A DNA stretch of 64,000 bases from Streptomyces sp. CA-210063 (GCF_024612015.1 NZ_CP102512.1:8184001-8248000), one strand, 5' to 3'. Shown: positions 1 through 7,797, numbered from the stretch's first letter. Notes: generated from the sequence alone by a model not told the origin. Numbers and translations are program-made.

Positions 1-495
1 CACCGTGACGCCGAAGTCCGTCGCGATGCCGGCGAGGCCGTTCGCATACCCCTGGCCGACCGCGCGGGCCTTCCACGCGCCGTTGCGCAGATAGATCTCC
101 ACGATCACCACGGCCGTCTCCGTGCTCAGCTGGGGCGGGGTGAACGTGGCGATCACCGAGCCGTCCGCCGCGTTGCGGATCGTCGCCGTCGGTTCGACGC
201 CCTGGAAGGTCTGGCCCGCCGCGTCCGGGCTGGCCGTGACGACGATCTTCTCGATGCCCGGGGGGACGGCCGTCGTGTCCACCGTGATCGAGTCGGGGGT
301 CGTACCGCCGCCGGAGCGGTACGTCACGCCCGGGCCGGTCGGCTGGTTGTAGAAGATGAAGTCGTCGTCCGAGCGCACCTTGCCGTCGGCGGTGAGCAGC
401 AGGCCCGATACGTCGAGCCGCACCGGGGCGGCGACGTCCACGGCGACGCGGGGGGCGGGCAGCGGGATGTTCGAGCCGGGGGTCATAGCGGTCAT
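1..495 (-). CDS. TerD-family (tellurium resistance/calcium-binding) protein, C-terminus cut off by window
   Basis: Reading leftward from ATG at 495, 165 codons run to the window edge without a stop, so the C-terminus is missing. The protein opens with a short Met-rich lead and then the TerD beta-sandwich pattern: an N-terminal strand ending in RLDVSGLLL, the SDDDFIFYNQP segment, then VPPGIEKIVVTAS and a late TETAVVIVEIYLRNGAWK strand. The DDDFIFYNQP acidic patch is typical of the calcium-binding part of the family. TerD proteins are cytoplasmic or membrane-associated stress proteins in ter clusters; Streptomyces carries many copies and most are not linked to tellurite. Start could be 495 or the second ATG at 486. 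Nothing upstream suggests an operon. Family assignment is firm; role is unknown. Confidence 0.85.
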   Translation of the reverse strand, partial: MTAMTPGSNIPLPAPRVAVDVAAPVRLDVSGLLLTADGKVRSDDDFIFYNQPTGPGVTYRSGGGTTPDSITVDTTAVPPGIEKIVVTASPDAAGQTFQGVEPTATIRNAADGSVIATFTPPQLSTETAVVIVEIYLRNGAWKARAVGQGYANGLAGIATDFGVTV

Positions 496-813
496 GCCGG
501 GTGAACGATTCAGGCCGCTTTACCGTTCCCTTACCGAGCGGGTCGGGGGCCGTTCGGGGGTGCGGGTGTCTGGGGGCCGGTGAGGTGGGGGGTGTCCGGG
601 GTGCGTGGGCGGGTGCGGGTGGGTGGGGGCTGGTCGCGCCCACGCGGCGGAGCCGCATATCGATACAGCCCCGCGCCCCTGAAAAGCAGGGGCTGCGCCC
701 CGTGCTTTTCGGCCCGCAGGGCCGTGGGTCTTCAGGGGCGCGGGGAACTGCGCGAGCAACCACATCCCACCCGCACCCGTCGTACGACCCTTGGCAGAGC
801 GGATCGGCGGCTT
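496..813. other. Intergenic region of 318 bases with GC-rich inverted repeats
   Basis: No convincing gene. The left part is G-rich. From about 627 to 765 there are inverted segments built from the genome-scattered element with core GGGGCGCGGGGAACTGCGCG: a leftward-facing copy around 660-682 and a rightward copy at 734-765 can pair over about 15 bases, with a second AAAAGCAGGGGC/GCCCCGTGCTTTT hairpin (about 682-716) between them. It sits downstream of the DeoR gene (stop at 814) and upstream of the TerD gene, so it may work as a terminator or a REP-like element. Confidence 0.6.
734..765 (+). repeat. Interspersed repeat, copy 1 (GGGGCGCGGGGAACTGCGCG core)
   Basis: First of six copies in this window of a roughly 30-base element with consensus GGGGCGCGGGGAACTGCGCG followed by A/G-rich sequence and ACCAC or GCCAC. 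Here it closes a large inverted repeat downstream of the DeoR gene. The other copies are at 37350, 47870, 48829, 57337 and 63321. Confidence 0.8.
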
Positions 814-1584
814 TCAGACCCGGGTGACCTGGGGGCCCAGCAGCGCGTACCGGTGGGCCTCCGCCGTCGGCAACAGCGTGCTCGTGACGATCGCGTCCAG
901 GTCGCTCACCTCGGCGAAGCGGCAGAAGCTGACCGCGCCGAACTTGGTGTGGACGCCGGTGAAGACCGTGCGCCGGGAGGCGCGGATCGCCTGGGCCTTG
1001 ACCTCGCTGACGGCCGGGTCGGGGGTGGTGAGGCCCTGGTCGCGGGTGATGCCGTTGGCGCCGATGTACGCCAGGTCGATGACGAAGCCGGCGAGCATCT
1101 TCGTCGTCCAGTGGTCGACGGTCGCGAGGGTGCCGGGCCGCACCCGGCCGCCGAGCAGCAGCACGGTGGTGGTGCCGGCCTCGGCGAGCGCGCCCGCGGT
1201 GGCGAGGGAGGCGGTGACCACGGTCAGCGGCCGGTCCCGGGGCAGCGCCTCGGCGATGAGCTGCGGGGTGAAGCCCTCGTCGACGAAGACCGTCTCCGCG
1301 TCCCCGAGCAGTTCGGCCGCCGCGGCCGCGATCCGGCGCTTCTCGGGCACATGGCTGGTCGCGCGGAAGGCGAGCGTCGTCTCGAAGCCGGCGCTCTCCA
1401 CGGGATACGCCCCGCCGTGCGTACGGCGGACCAGCCCGTGGTCCTCCAGGGCACGCAGATCACGCCGTACGGTCTCCTTGGCGACCCCCAGTTCGACGGC
1501 CAGCTCGGCCACGTCGACCGCGCCCGTGCGGCGGGCGGCCCTGACGATCTCGCGTTGCCTTTCTTCCGCGCTCATGGCCGACAC
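814..1584 (-). CDS. DeoR-family sugar-metabolism transcriptional regulator
   Basis: 256 residues, the usual length for DeoR regulators. The N-terminal winged helix-turn-helix (about residues 5-60) has the family signature VDVAELAVELGVAKETVRRD followed by LRALEDHGLVRRTHGG. The C-terminal sugar-phosphate-sensing domain (about 75-245) contains FVDEGFTPQLIAEAL and the IGANGI motif. GTG at 1584 is preferred because a GAGGGAGAG ribosome-binding site lies 4-6 bases upstream; ATG at 1575 is the alternative. It lies on the same strand as, and 210 bases downstream of, the uronate-dehydrogenase-like gene, so it may control that gene and the divergent kdgD-like gene. That regulatory link is inferred from position only. 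Confidence 0.88.
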   Translation of the reverse strand: MSAMSAEERQREIVRAARRTGAVDVAELAVELGVAKETVRRDLRALEDHGLVRRTHGGAYPVESAGFETTLAFRATSHVPEKRRIAAAAAELLGDAETVFVDEGFTPQLIAEALPRDRPLTVVTASLATAGALAEAGTTTVLLLGGRVRPGTLATVDHWTTKMLAGFVIDLAYIGANGITRDQGLTTPDPAVSEVKAQAIRASRRTVFTGVHTKFGAVSFCRFAEVSDLDAIVTSTLLPTAEAHRYALLGPQVTRV

Positions 1585-1794
1585 CTGCTCTCCCTCGCCG
1601 TAGTGCTGCCCGTTCGGGCCCGGTGGGGGCCTCGGTGCAAGTTCTACAGCGGGTGCGCGGCGCCGACCAGGCCTGTTGCGGATGCCCGAACGCGGGAGCG
1701 GGCGGGCCCGTTCGGTGCCCGCCCGCTCCTTCCGTACGTCGTCACGGCCCTCGTATCCCGTACGGCGTACGAACCTGTGCGCCCGTAAGAGGCG

Positions 1795-2604
1795 TCAGTG
1801 CGGCCAGATCGGCGGGTCGCTCACGAAGTGGCCGCCCAGGTTGGCGTGCGCCACGTTCGCCGGGTCCAGTTCGCCCTGCTCGGCGATCAGCTTCTCGGCG
1901 TACGGCTCGGAGTCGTCCTGCGGCTCGTAGCCCAGGGCGCGGGCGGTGGAGAGGTCCCACCACAGGCGGGTGTTGGCGGAGGAGCCGTAGACGACGGTGT
2001 GACCGACGTGCTCGGCGGTCAGGGCCGCGTCGAAGAGACGGGCGCCGTCGGCCGGGCTCATCCAGAGGGAGAGCATGCGGACGCTGGTGGGCTCGGGGAA
2101 GCAGGAGCCGATGCGTACGGAGACCGTCTCCAGGCCGTGCTTGTCCCAGTAGAACTGGGCCAGGTCCTCGCCGAAGGACTTGGACAGGCCGTAGAAGGTG
2201 TCGGGGCGGTGGGGGGTCTCGATCGGGATCAGCGGATCCGGGCCCTGCGGGCGGGGCGTGAAGCCCACCGCGTGGTTGGAGGAGGCGAACACGACACGGC
2301 GCACGCCCTCCTCGCGGGCGGCCTCGTACAGGTGGTACGTCCCCTCGATGTTCGCCTTCAGGATCTTCTCGAAGGAGGCTTCCAGGGAGATGCCCGCGAG
2401 GTGGATGATCGCGTCGACGCCCCGTACGGCCTCGCGCAGGGCCGCCCTGTCGGCGAGGTCGGCGGTGATCGCGTCCGGCTCGCCCTCGATGGGCAGCATG
2501 TCCAGGAGACGCAGCTCGTAGCCGTGGGCCGGGAGCAGCTCCCGCATCAGGGTGCCGAGTCCACCGGCGGCGCCGGTGAGCAGAACGGTGCGGGGAGCGG
2601 GCAT
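1795..2604 (-). CDS. udh: NAD-dependent SDR epimerase/dehydratase, probable uronate dehydrogenase
   Basis: 269 residues from ATG 2604, which follows an AGGAG site 8 bases away; a longer frame to 2667 lacks such a site. The nucleotide-binding loop is TGAAGGLG (residues 10-17). The core HLAGIS, then NIEGTYHLYEAAR, then FASSNHAVGF closely follows uronate dehydrogenases (EC 1.1.1.203), and the catalytic Ser (108/109), Tyr138 and Lys142 fall where these 265-residue enzymes have them. The enzyme would oxidise D-galacturonate or D-glucuronate to the aldarolactone in the cytosol. It diverges from a 5-dehydro-4-deoxyglucarate dehydratase gene, two steps later in the oxidative uronate pathway. A generic sugar epimerase is the alternative, but motif spacing and neighbour both favour Udh. 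Confidence 0.8.
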   Translation of the reverse strand: MPAPRTVLLTGAAGGLGTLMRELLPAHGYELRLLDMLPIEGEPDAITADLADRAALREAVRGVDAIIHLAGISLEASFEKILKANIEGTYHLYEAAREEGVRRVVFASSNHAVGFTPRPQGPDPLIPIETPHRPDTFYGLSKSFGEDLAQFYWDKHGLETVSVRIGSCFPEPTSVRMLSLWMSPADGARLFDAALTAEHVGHTVVYGSSANTRLWWDLSTARALGYEPQDDSEPYAEKLIAEQGELDPANVAHANLGGHFVSDPPIWPH

Positions 2605-2846
2605 CCGTGGATCTCCTTGCATCGCCATCTGTGCACATGGGCGTCCGACATTCACATTCGTGGACACGCTAGGGAGTGTGGGTCCCGTGCGTCAAGTGTG
2701 GCGCGGAGGCGGGAAATCGCTGGTGCGGTGGGGGTTACCCGGCTTGACCGGCCGCAAGGGGGCGCCTTAGCGTGCTTCTGTTCAGAAATGTAAACACTGA
2801 TCAGCTACATGGACTACTGATCAGCTGCATGGACTAGGGAGAGCCC
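2605..2846. promoter_or_regulatory. Divergent promoter region between udh-like and kdgD-like genes
   Basis: 242 bases between two divergent catabolic genes. It contains a relatively AT-rich patch, TTCAGAAATGTAAACA at 2781-2796, unusual for this DNA, and directly after it two tandem 20-base copies (2797-2816 and 2817-2836) ending 10 bases before the kdgD GTG. The patch and the repeats are candidate operator sequences for the nearby DeoR protein. No clear -35/-10 pair could be fixed. Confidence 0.5.
2797..2836. repeat. Two tandem 20-base copies in the kdgD leader
   Basis: CTGATCAGCTACATGGACTA at 2797-2816 is followed immediately by the same 20 bases with one change (A to G at position 11). Each unit contains the palindrome CTGATCAG. 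The array ends just before the ribosome-binding GGGAGAG of kdgD, so it lies in the promoter or 5' leader. Confidence 0.9.
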
Positions 2847-3803
2847 GTGACGTCAGCCCCTCTCGCCGCCCGGCTCAGGGTCCCCAGCGGACCGCTGTTC
2901 TTCCCCGTCACGGCGTACGGGCCGGACGGCACGATCGACCTCGACGCCTACCGCGCCCACGTCCGCCAGGGGGTCGAGGCCGGGGCCGCCGCCGTCTTCG
3001 CCTGCTGCGGCACCGGTGAGTTCCACGCGCTCACGCCCGAGGAGTTCCAGGAGTGCGTACGGGCGGCCGTCGCGGAGACGGCCGGGCGGGTGCCCGTCGT
3101 GGCCGGCGCGGGCTACGGCACCGCCCTCGCCGTGCGCTACGCGCGTCTCGCCGAGGAGGCCGGCGCCGACGGCCTCCTCGCCATGCCCCCGTACCTCGTG
3201 GTGGCCGCCCAGGAAGGGCTGCTGCGCCACTACCGCGAACTCGCCGCCGCGACCTCCCTCCCCGTCGTCGTCTACCAGCGCGACAACGCCGTCTTCACGC
3301 CGGAGACGGTGGTCGAACTGGCCCGCACGGAAGGGATCGTGGGCCTCAAGGACGGCGTCGGCGACCTCGACCTGATGACGCGGATCGTGAGCGCGGTGCG
3401 AAGCGGGGCGCCGGATGCCGGTGACTTCCTCTACTTCAACGGCCTGCCGACCGCCGAACTGACCCAGCCCGCCTACCGCGCCGTCGGGGTCCCCCTGTAC
3501 TCCTCGGCCGTCTTCTGCTTTGTTCCGGAGATCGCCCTGGCGTTTCACCGGGCGCTCGGCGCGGGAGACGATCGAATCGTGGAACGGCTGCTCGAGGGTT
3601 TCTACCGCCCCTTCGTCGAACTCCGCGCACAGGGACGCGGCTACGCCGTGTCACTGGTCAAGGCCGGGGTACGGCTACGGGGGCTGGACGTGGGAGAGGT
3701 ACGGCCGCCGCTGCACGAGCCGGCCGAGGAACACGTCAAGCGGCTGGGCGAGTTGATCGAGCGCGGTTACGCGCTGCTGGAAGAGTGCCAGGAGGTCAAG
3801 TGA
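2847..3803 (+). CDS. kdgD: Probable 5-dehydro-4-deoxyglucarate dehydratase (DHDPS superfamily)
   Basis: 318 residues, TIM-barrel class I aldolase/dehydratase. Residues visible: CGTGEFHALTPEE (54-66), Tyr143 in VVYQRDN, the Schiff-base Lys168 in GIVGLKDGVGD, and FLYFNGLPTAE followed by YSSAVFCFVP, the pattern seen in 5-dehydro-4-deoxyglucarate dehydratases (EC 4.2.1.41) rather than in DapA. It would convert 5-keto-4-deoxyglucarate to 2-oxoglutarate semialdehyde, water and CO2. GTG start at 2847 follows GGGAGAG. The 3' end overlaps the next gene by GTGA, indicating translational coupling. With the divergent udh-like gene it outlines oxidative uronate catabolism; the galactarate/glucarate dehydratase and semialdehyde dehydrogenase are not in the window. 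Confidence 0.85.
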   Translation: MTSAPLAARLRVPSGPLFFPVTAYGPDGTIDLDAYRAHVRQGVEAGAAAVFACCGTGEFHALTPEEFQECVRAAVAETAGRVPVVAGAGYGTALAVRYARLAEEAGADGLLAMPPYLVVAAQEGLLRHYRELAAATSLPVVVYQRDNAVFTPETVVELARTEGIVGLKDGVGDLDLMTRIVSAVRSGAPDAGDFLYFNGLPTAELTQPAYRAVGVPLYSSAVFCFVPEIALAFHRALGAGDDRIVERLLEGFYRPFVELRAQGRGYAVSLVKAGVRLRGLDVGEVRPPLHEPAEEHVKRLGELIERGYALLEECQEVK

Positions 3804-4966
3804 AGGCGTCGACGTTCGTCTACCCGTGGGACGTCAACGGGGATCCGGCCGCCGCGGAACGCGTCGCGGGGCTGGGCGTGGAACAGGTGACGCTCGCCTC
3901 CGCCTACCACTCCACGCGCGCGCTCACCCCCCGCCACCCCCGGCAGCGCATCGTCACCGCCGAGCACGCGGCCGTGCTGTATCCGCCGGGTGCGCGTTGG
4001 GAGGGCCGTACGCTGCGGCCGTACGCGGCGGGGGAGTGGGCGCCCGGCGACGCGTTCGGGGAGGCGGCCGAGGCGCTGGCCGCCGCCGGTCTCGAGGTCC
4101 ACACCTGGGTCGTTCTCGCGCACAACTCCCGTATGGGCGCCGAGCATCCCTCGACCTCCGTGGTCAACGCGTACGGGGACCGGTATCCCTGGGCGCCGTG
4201 CGTCGCGCAGCCCGCGACACGCGAGTACCTCGTCGACCTGGCGGTGGAGGCGGCGGTCCGCCCGGGGGCCCGGGGCACCGAGCTGGAGTCGCTCGGCTGG
4301 TACGGCATCTCCCACCTCCACGCCCATGACAAGACGGGCGGGGTCGGGCTCGGGGACGCCGGGCAGTACCTGATGTCGCTGTGCTTCTGCGGAACCTGCC
4401 GCGACGGCTACGCCGAGGCCGGGCAGGACCCCGACGCGCTGGCGGCGGCCGTCCGTGACGCGCTGGAGCCGCTGTGGCGGGGCGAGGGCGTCGACGAGGG
4501 CTGGCCGGCCGTGGAGAAACTCCTCGGCGCCGAGCGGGCGGCGGATACCCGGGTGTGGCGCGACGCGATCGCACGCTCGCTCCAGGAAGCGGCTGTGACG
4601 GCGGTACGGGCCGCCGCGCCCGGGGGGTTCCAGGTGCTGCTGCACGCGGACCCGGTGACGTACCACTGCGGGGCGAACCCGGGGGTAGACCCCGCGCACA
4701 TCCTGGGCGTGGCGGACGGTGTCGTCGTCCCGTGCGCGGGCGGACCGGGGCTGCTGCCCGCGTTCGCCGAGGCCGGGGCGGAGGGCGCCGTGCTGGCCGC
4801 CAACTTCGGCATCGTGTCGGGGATGGGCGGGAGCCCGGTGACACTCGCCGAGGACGCGGGACGGGCGATGGAGCTGGGGGCGACCGAACTGCGGCTGTAT
4901 CACGCGGGGTTGGCTTCGGATCAGGATCTGGTGGCGGTGCGGGAGGCGTTGACGGCGGTGGGCTGA
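3800..4966 (+). CDS. Uncharacterised protein translationally coupled to kdgD; possible TIM-barrel hydrolase-like fold
   Basis: 388 residues from GTG 3800, which overlaps the kdgD stop as GTGA with an AGGAGG site just before. I do not recognise the family with certainty. The start VKASTFVYPWDVNGDP, repeated strand-helix segments (EVHTWVVLAHNSR, LGWYGISHLHAHD, FQVLLHADPVTYH, DGVVVPCAGG, LRLYHAGLAS) and HAHD-type residues suggest a barrel fold like putative glycoside-hydrolase-like proteins. A cysteine cluster CFCGTC (Cys195, 197, 200) resembles motifs in such uncharacterised barrels. No signal peptide, so it is cytosolic. Coupling to kdgD suggests a role in uronate or aldarate metabolism. Function is open. 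Confidence 0.7.
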   Translation: MKASTFVYPWDVNGDPAAAERVAGLGVEQVTLASAYHSTRALTPRHPRQRIVTAEHAAVLYPPGARWEGRTLRPYAAGEWAPGDAFGEAAEALAAAGLEVHTWVVLAHNSRMGAEHPSTSVVNAYGDRYPWAPCVAQPATREYLVDLAVEAAVRPGARGTELESLGWYGISHLHAHDKTGGVGLGDAGQYLMSLCFCGTCRDGYAEAGQDPDALAAAVRDALEPLWRGEGVDEGWPAVEKLLGAERAADTRVWRDAIARSLQEAAVTAVRAAAPGGFQVLLHADPVTYHCGANPGVDPAHILGVADGVVVPCAGGPGLLPAFAEAGAEGAVLAANFGIVSGMGGSPVTLAEDAGRAMELGATELRLYHAGLASDQDLVAVREALTAVG

Positions 4967-4975
4967 ATCGAGGGG

Positions 4976-5014
4976 GTCTCCCCCTCGTCGAGGGGCGAGC
5001 CGAGAGGGGGAGAC
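4976..5014. terminator. GC-rich hairpin between convergent genes
   Basis: GTCTCCCCCTC at 4976-4986 pairs with GAGGGGGAGAC at 5004-5014 across a 17-base loop that itself contains CGTCGAGGGGCG. It lies between the stop of the 3800 gene and the convergent stop at 5059. There is no T-run, as is common for Streptomyces terminators. Confidence 0.65.
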
Positions 5015-5058
5015 GGGCGTACGGCGGGACCCTCACCTGAGAGCGGCCCTGGCGGGGT

Positions 5059-5499
5059 CTAGTGCCAGTTGCTGATCTTGACGTCGTGCGGCGCGGGCTC
5101 TCCCTTGCCGGTTTCGACCACTTTCTTGAGGCTCATCAGGAAGGTCGCCCATTTGGTGCTGCAGTGGTACATGAACTCCACCGGCTCCTTCCAGCCCTCG
5201 TGCCGGAACAACACGATCGTGAAGCCGTCCTCGTGCTTGAGCTCGAAGCGGATCTGCGTGCCGATCCATTCCTCGGGGCCGTCCACGACCTCCCAGACCA
5301 CGCGCTCGGCGGGCTGAGCCTCCAGCACCTTCATGTCGAACCCGCCGGGCTCGAAGCGGAACCTGATCACTCCCCCGACGTCGCCGTCGCCCTCCGTGTC
5401 CTGCGTCCACCAGCTCGCCAGCCCGTCGATCGTGGTCAGGGCGGCGTAGACAGCGTCGGGAGACGACGTGACTCCGATCCTGTGCAGGATGTCCACCAT
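5059..5499 (-). CDS. SRPBCC (START/AHSA1-like) domain protein
   Basis: 146 residues. The N-terminal beta-helix pattern HRIGVTSSPDAVYAALTTIDGLASWW, the central VIRFRFEPGG and VVWEVVDGPEEWIGTQIRFEL, and a C-terminal helix typify the activator-of-Hsp90 (AHSA1) branch of the SRPBCC fold, which binds hydrophobic ligands. ATG 5499 has an AGAGG site upstream. It is the last of three same-strand genes (SRPBCC, ArsR, SRPBCC) spaced 87 bases after the ArsR gene. ArsR-AHSA1 pairs are common in actinobacteria and usually autoregulated; the substrate is unknown. Confidence 0.85.
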   Translation of the reverse strand: MVDILHRIGVTSSPDAVYAALTTIDGLASWWTQDTEGDGDVGGVIRFRFEPGGFDMKVLEAQPAERVVWEVVDGPEEWIGTQIRFELKHEDGFTIVLFRHEGWKEPVEFMYHCSTKWATFLMSLKKVVETGKGEPAPHDVKISNWH

Positions 5500-5586
5500 C
5501 TCGATACCTCTTCTCGTGCAGGCGCCCGCATGCGGGCGCGGTTCATCGGCGCCGCATCGGATGTGGCGACGTTCGTACGTGAGAGG

Positions 5587-5925
5587 TCATCCCTCTTGGC
5601 CGCGCTGGATTGCCTCGGCGATCCGCTTGATGCGATGCAGCCGGGCGTCCCAACTGGCCCCGACCGACGACAGCTGCGCGACCGCGCGGGCGAGCTGGGC
5701 CTCGTCCACCTGGTAGAGGCGCTCGCGTCCGGACGGCGTGACGTGGACCAGCCCGACCCGGTGGAGTACGCCGAGGTGTTTGGCGACCGCCTGCCGGGTG
5801 ACCGGCAGCTGCTCACTGAGCGTGGTCGCCGTCCCGCCGCTGTCGGCCAACAGCAGGTCGAGCATCCGCCGCCGGGTCGGGTCCCCCACCGCCGACCAGA
5901 GTTCGTCGTCGATGGTGACGCTCAT
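5587..5925 (-). CDS. ArsR-family winged-helix repressor
   Basis: 112 residues from ATG 5925, which overlaps the stop of the upstream SRPBCC gene as ATGA. The opening DDELWSAVGDPTRRRMLDLLL and the recognition segment TLSEQLPVTRQAVAKHLGVLHRVGLV followed by RERLYQVD are characteristic of ArsR repressors that accompany AHSA1 genes. No metal-binding CxC motif is present in the recognition helix, so it is unlikely to sense arsenic or heavy metals. It probably represses its own operon through the paired GCAAC-N5-GTTGC palindromes at 6405 and 6450. Confidence 0.9.
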   Translation of the reverse strand: MSVTIDDELWSAVGDPTRRRMLDLLLADSGGTATTLSEQLPVTRQAVAKHLGVLHRVGLVHVTPSGRERLYQVDEAQLARAVAQLSSVGASWDARLHRIKRIAEAIQRGQEG

Positions 5926-6386
5926 GGTGTCGACACCAGCCGAGCGACGTACGCGACGAGGCGGGGCAGGAAGTAGTCCCAGCCGGTGACGTGCTCGCGG
6001 TACTGCTCCTCGAGCACGGCCGCCTCCCAGCCCTTCTCCCGGAACCCGGCCTCGGTGAAGCGCAGCAGTGTGCCCGCACCCGACGGGACCAGCTCGAAGG
6101 TCACCAGGAGCGAGTCGGCCGGCGCCGCGGCTTCGGCCTCGTCGTACACCCACCGGAAGGAGAACCGCCGGGGCGGGTCGGCCTCGATCACCGTGAGCGG
6201 TACGACCTTCGCGTCCGGCGTGGTCCTGTCGCCGAACCGGATGACCCCGGTGGCGCCGGGCACCGGCTTCAGCTCCGCTTCGTCCGGCCACCACTCCCGC
6301 AGATGTTCGGGCCTGCTGATGACCTCGTAGACCACCTCGGGTGTGGCTTCGATGTAGAGCTCCCGCTCGATGCTGCCGTACTCCAT
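5922..6386 (-). CDS. SRPBCC/AHSA1 domain protein, first gene of ArsR operon
   Basis: 154 residues. Starts MEYGSIERELYIEATPEVVYEVISRPEHLREWWPDEAE-type AHSA1 sequence (residues 1-38), with the SFRWVYDE strand and the C-terminal GWDYFLPRLVAYVAR helix. It is related to, but clearly different from, the 5059 protein. The gene is coupled (ATGA) to the ArsR gene. Its start at 6386 lies 18 bases from the proximal palindrome (6405-6419), so repressor bound there would block initiation or early elongation. Ligand unknown. Confidence 0.88.
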   Translation of the reverse strand: MEYGSIERELYIEATPEVVYEVISRPEHLREWWPDEAELKPVPGATGVIRFGDRTTPDAKVVPLTVIEADPPRRFSFRWVYDEAEAAAPADSLLVTFELVPSGAGTLLRFTEAGFREKGWEAAVLEEQYREHVTGWDYFLPRLVAYVARLVSTP

Positions 6387-6404
6387 CTCACGCTCCCGTC
6401 TTTC

Positions 6405-6464
6405 GCAACCTTTGGTTGCGTATAACTGTAGACCTCCCCTCTGGGACGCGCAACCAAAAGTTGC
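6405..6464. promoter_or_regulatory. Promoter region with paired GCAAC-N5-GTTGC operators
   Basis: Two palindromes with identical 5-base arms: GCAACCTTTGGTTGC at 6405-6419 and GCAACCAAAAGTTGC at 6450-6464, 45 bases start to start. Between them is an AT-rich patch (TATAACTGTA at 6421-6430) that should hold the -10 element of the leftward SRPBCC-ArsR-SRPBCC operon. Arrangement fits an autoregulating ArsR repressor. The right-hand site is also only 10 bases from the stop of the MFS gene, which runs the same way. Confidence 0.75.
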
Positions 6465-6473
6465 TCCAAGGGT

Positions 6474-7736
6474 TCACCGGCGGCAATGGCGCAGCAGTCG
6501 GGCCGCCGACAGGACGAATCCCGCCCCCACGGCCACCAGCAGTACCTGGAGGTTGATCAGTTCCACCAGTCCCGCGCCGATCGCCATCCCGACGGCGGTC
6601 GGGGCGAAGAGCAGGGTGTGGGCCGTGGCGGTGGTGCGACCCAGTAGCTCGGGCGGGGTTCGGCGCTGGATCGCGGTGAGCGTGGCGGTCAGGGCACAGG
6701 GGAGGCCGATGCCGATCGCTGTGCTGCAGGCCAGCGTGAGGGTGTCGTTCGGTAGCGCGCGCAGGGCCACCGCCGATCCCGTCAGGGCGATGCCGTACGC
6801 CGCGAAGGGGAGTTCGCCGAGGCGGCGCAGGAGCGGGCCCGTGGTCAGGCCGATGGTGATCGAGCCGATGCCCTGGGCGACGTAGAGGAGGCCTGTGTAG
6901 GCGGGGGAGTGGCCCAGGGACTCGACCACCGCGTAGATCAGGGCGCCGTTGATCCCGGAGAGCAGCATGGTCGTGGCGCCGGCCAGGACGAGGGGGCGTA
7001 GGCGTTCGTCGGCGAGCAGATGGCGGGCGCCTTCGGTCGTGCGGGCGCGCCGACCCGCGGTGGGCTGCTCGAGTGCGGGGCTGGTCAGCGGTGTCTTGGG
7101 GGCGACCTCGCCACCTGCCTGGGCCGTCGACGGCCCAGGCTCCGGGGCACCCTCCCGCACCCGCGCCAACCCGTACACCCCCGCCGCCGCGACGAACGTG
7201 ACCGCGTCCAGCAGTGCCACCGTCGCCCCGCCGTACGCCGCGTACAGCCCCGCCCCCGCCAGCGGAGCCACCAGTTTCATGCTCTCGTTAGCCGTCATGC
7301 GCAGCCCGTTGAAGTCGCCGAGGAGGGACTTGTCGATGGCCGTGGTGACGAGGGCCGACTCGGCCGCGTCGGCGACGACGCCTGCCGCTCCGTAGACGAG
7401 GAGGACCGTGTAGAGGAGCCACAGGTCGCCCGGGGTGTCCACGGCGAAGAGGGTGAGGAGGAGGGCGGCCAGGCCCAGGTTGGTGGTGATGAGGAGGGCG
7501 CGGCGGCGGGGGCGGTCCGCGAGGGTGCCCAGGAGGGGGCCGGCCAGGACCGGGGCCCACAGGGCGAACGCGCACAGCGCCGCGAGCGCGTCCGAGCCGG
7601 TGAGGTCCTTGACCCAGACGCCCGCGACCAGCCACATCGCCGACGAACCGAGGCCCGAGACCACCACTCCGGCCAGGTACAGCCCCGCGTTGCGGTCCCC
7701 GAGGACGCGCGTCGTCGCCCATGGCGTGGATGTCAT
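6474..7736 (-). CDS. MFS transporter, probable drug/efflux permease
   Basis: 420 residues from ATG 7736; the frame extends upstream to 7865 but that part is Arg/His-rich and not membrane-like, so the short start is chosen. About ten to twelve hydrophobic segments alternate with short loops; the loop GTLADRPRRRALL between TM2 and TM3 is the MFS motif A (G-x-L-A-D-R-x-x-R-R). A longer, Pro/Thr-rich central loop (about residues 185-225) separates the two halves. Similar to multidrug/enterobactin-type exporters. It stands upstream of the ArsR operon on the same strand with 87 bases between; the palindrome at 6450 lies in that gap. Substrate unknown. Confidence 0.82.
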   Translation of the reverse strand: MTSTPWATTRVLGDRNAGLYLAGVVVSGLGSSAMWLVAGVWVKDLTGSDALAALCAFALWAPVLAGPLLGTLADRPRRRALLITTNLGLAALLLTLFAVDTPGDLWLLYTVLLVYGAAGVVADAAESALVTTAIDKSLLGDFNGLRMTANESMKLVAPLAGAGLYAAYGGATVALLDAVTFVAAAGVYGLARVREGAPEPGPSTAQAGGEVAPKTPLTSPALEQPTAGRRARTTEGARHLLADERLRPLVLAGATTMLLSGINGALIYAVVESLGHSPAYTGLLYVAQGIGSITIGLTTGPLLRRLGELPFAAYGIALTGSAVALRALPNDTLTLACSTAIGIGLPCALTATLTAIQRRTPPELLGRTTATAHTLLFAPTAVGMAIGAGLVELINLQVLLVAVGAGFVLSAARLLRHCRR

Positions 7737-7797
7737 GGCTGGTGATCGTGGCGCTAAGGCCCTGCGCCGCGGATCGGGCGGATGCCCTAGGAATCGT

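Noticed and set aside
734..765. tRNA or small-RNA gene in the hairpin-rich interspersed repeats
   Set aside because: No cloverleaf, no anticodon arm; sequence recurs six times as a short repeat next to stop codons.
580..1788. Long open frame on the plus strand over the DeoR gene
   Set aside because: It is antisense to a well-supported DeoR regulator and has the Arg/Gly/Pro-rich composition expected from GC-rich codon shadows.
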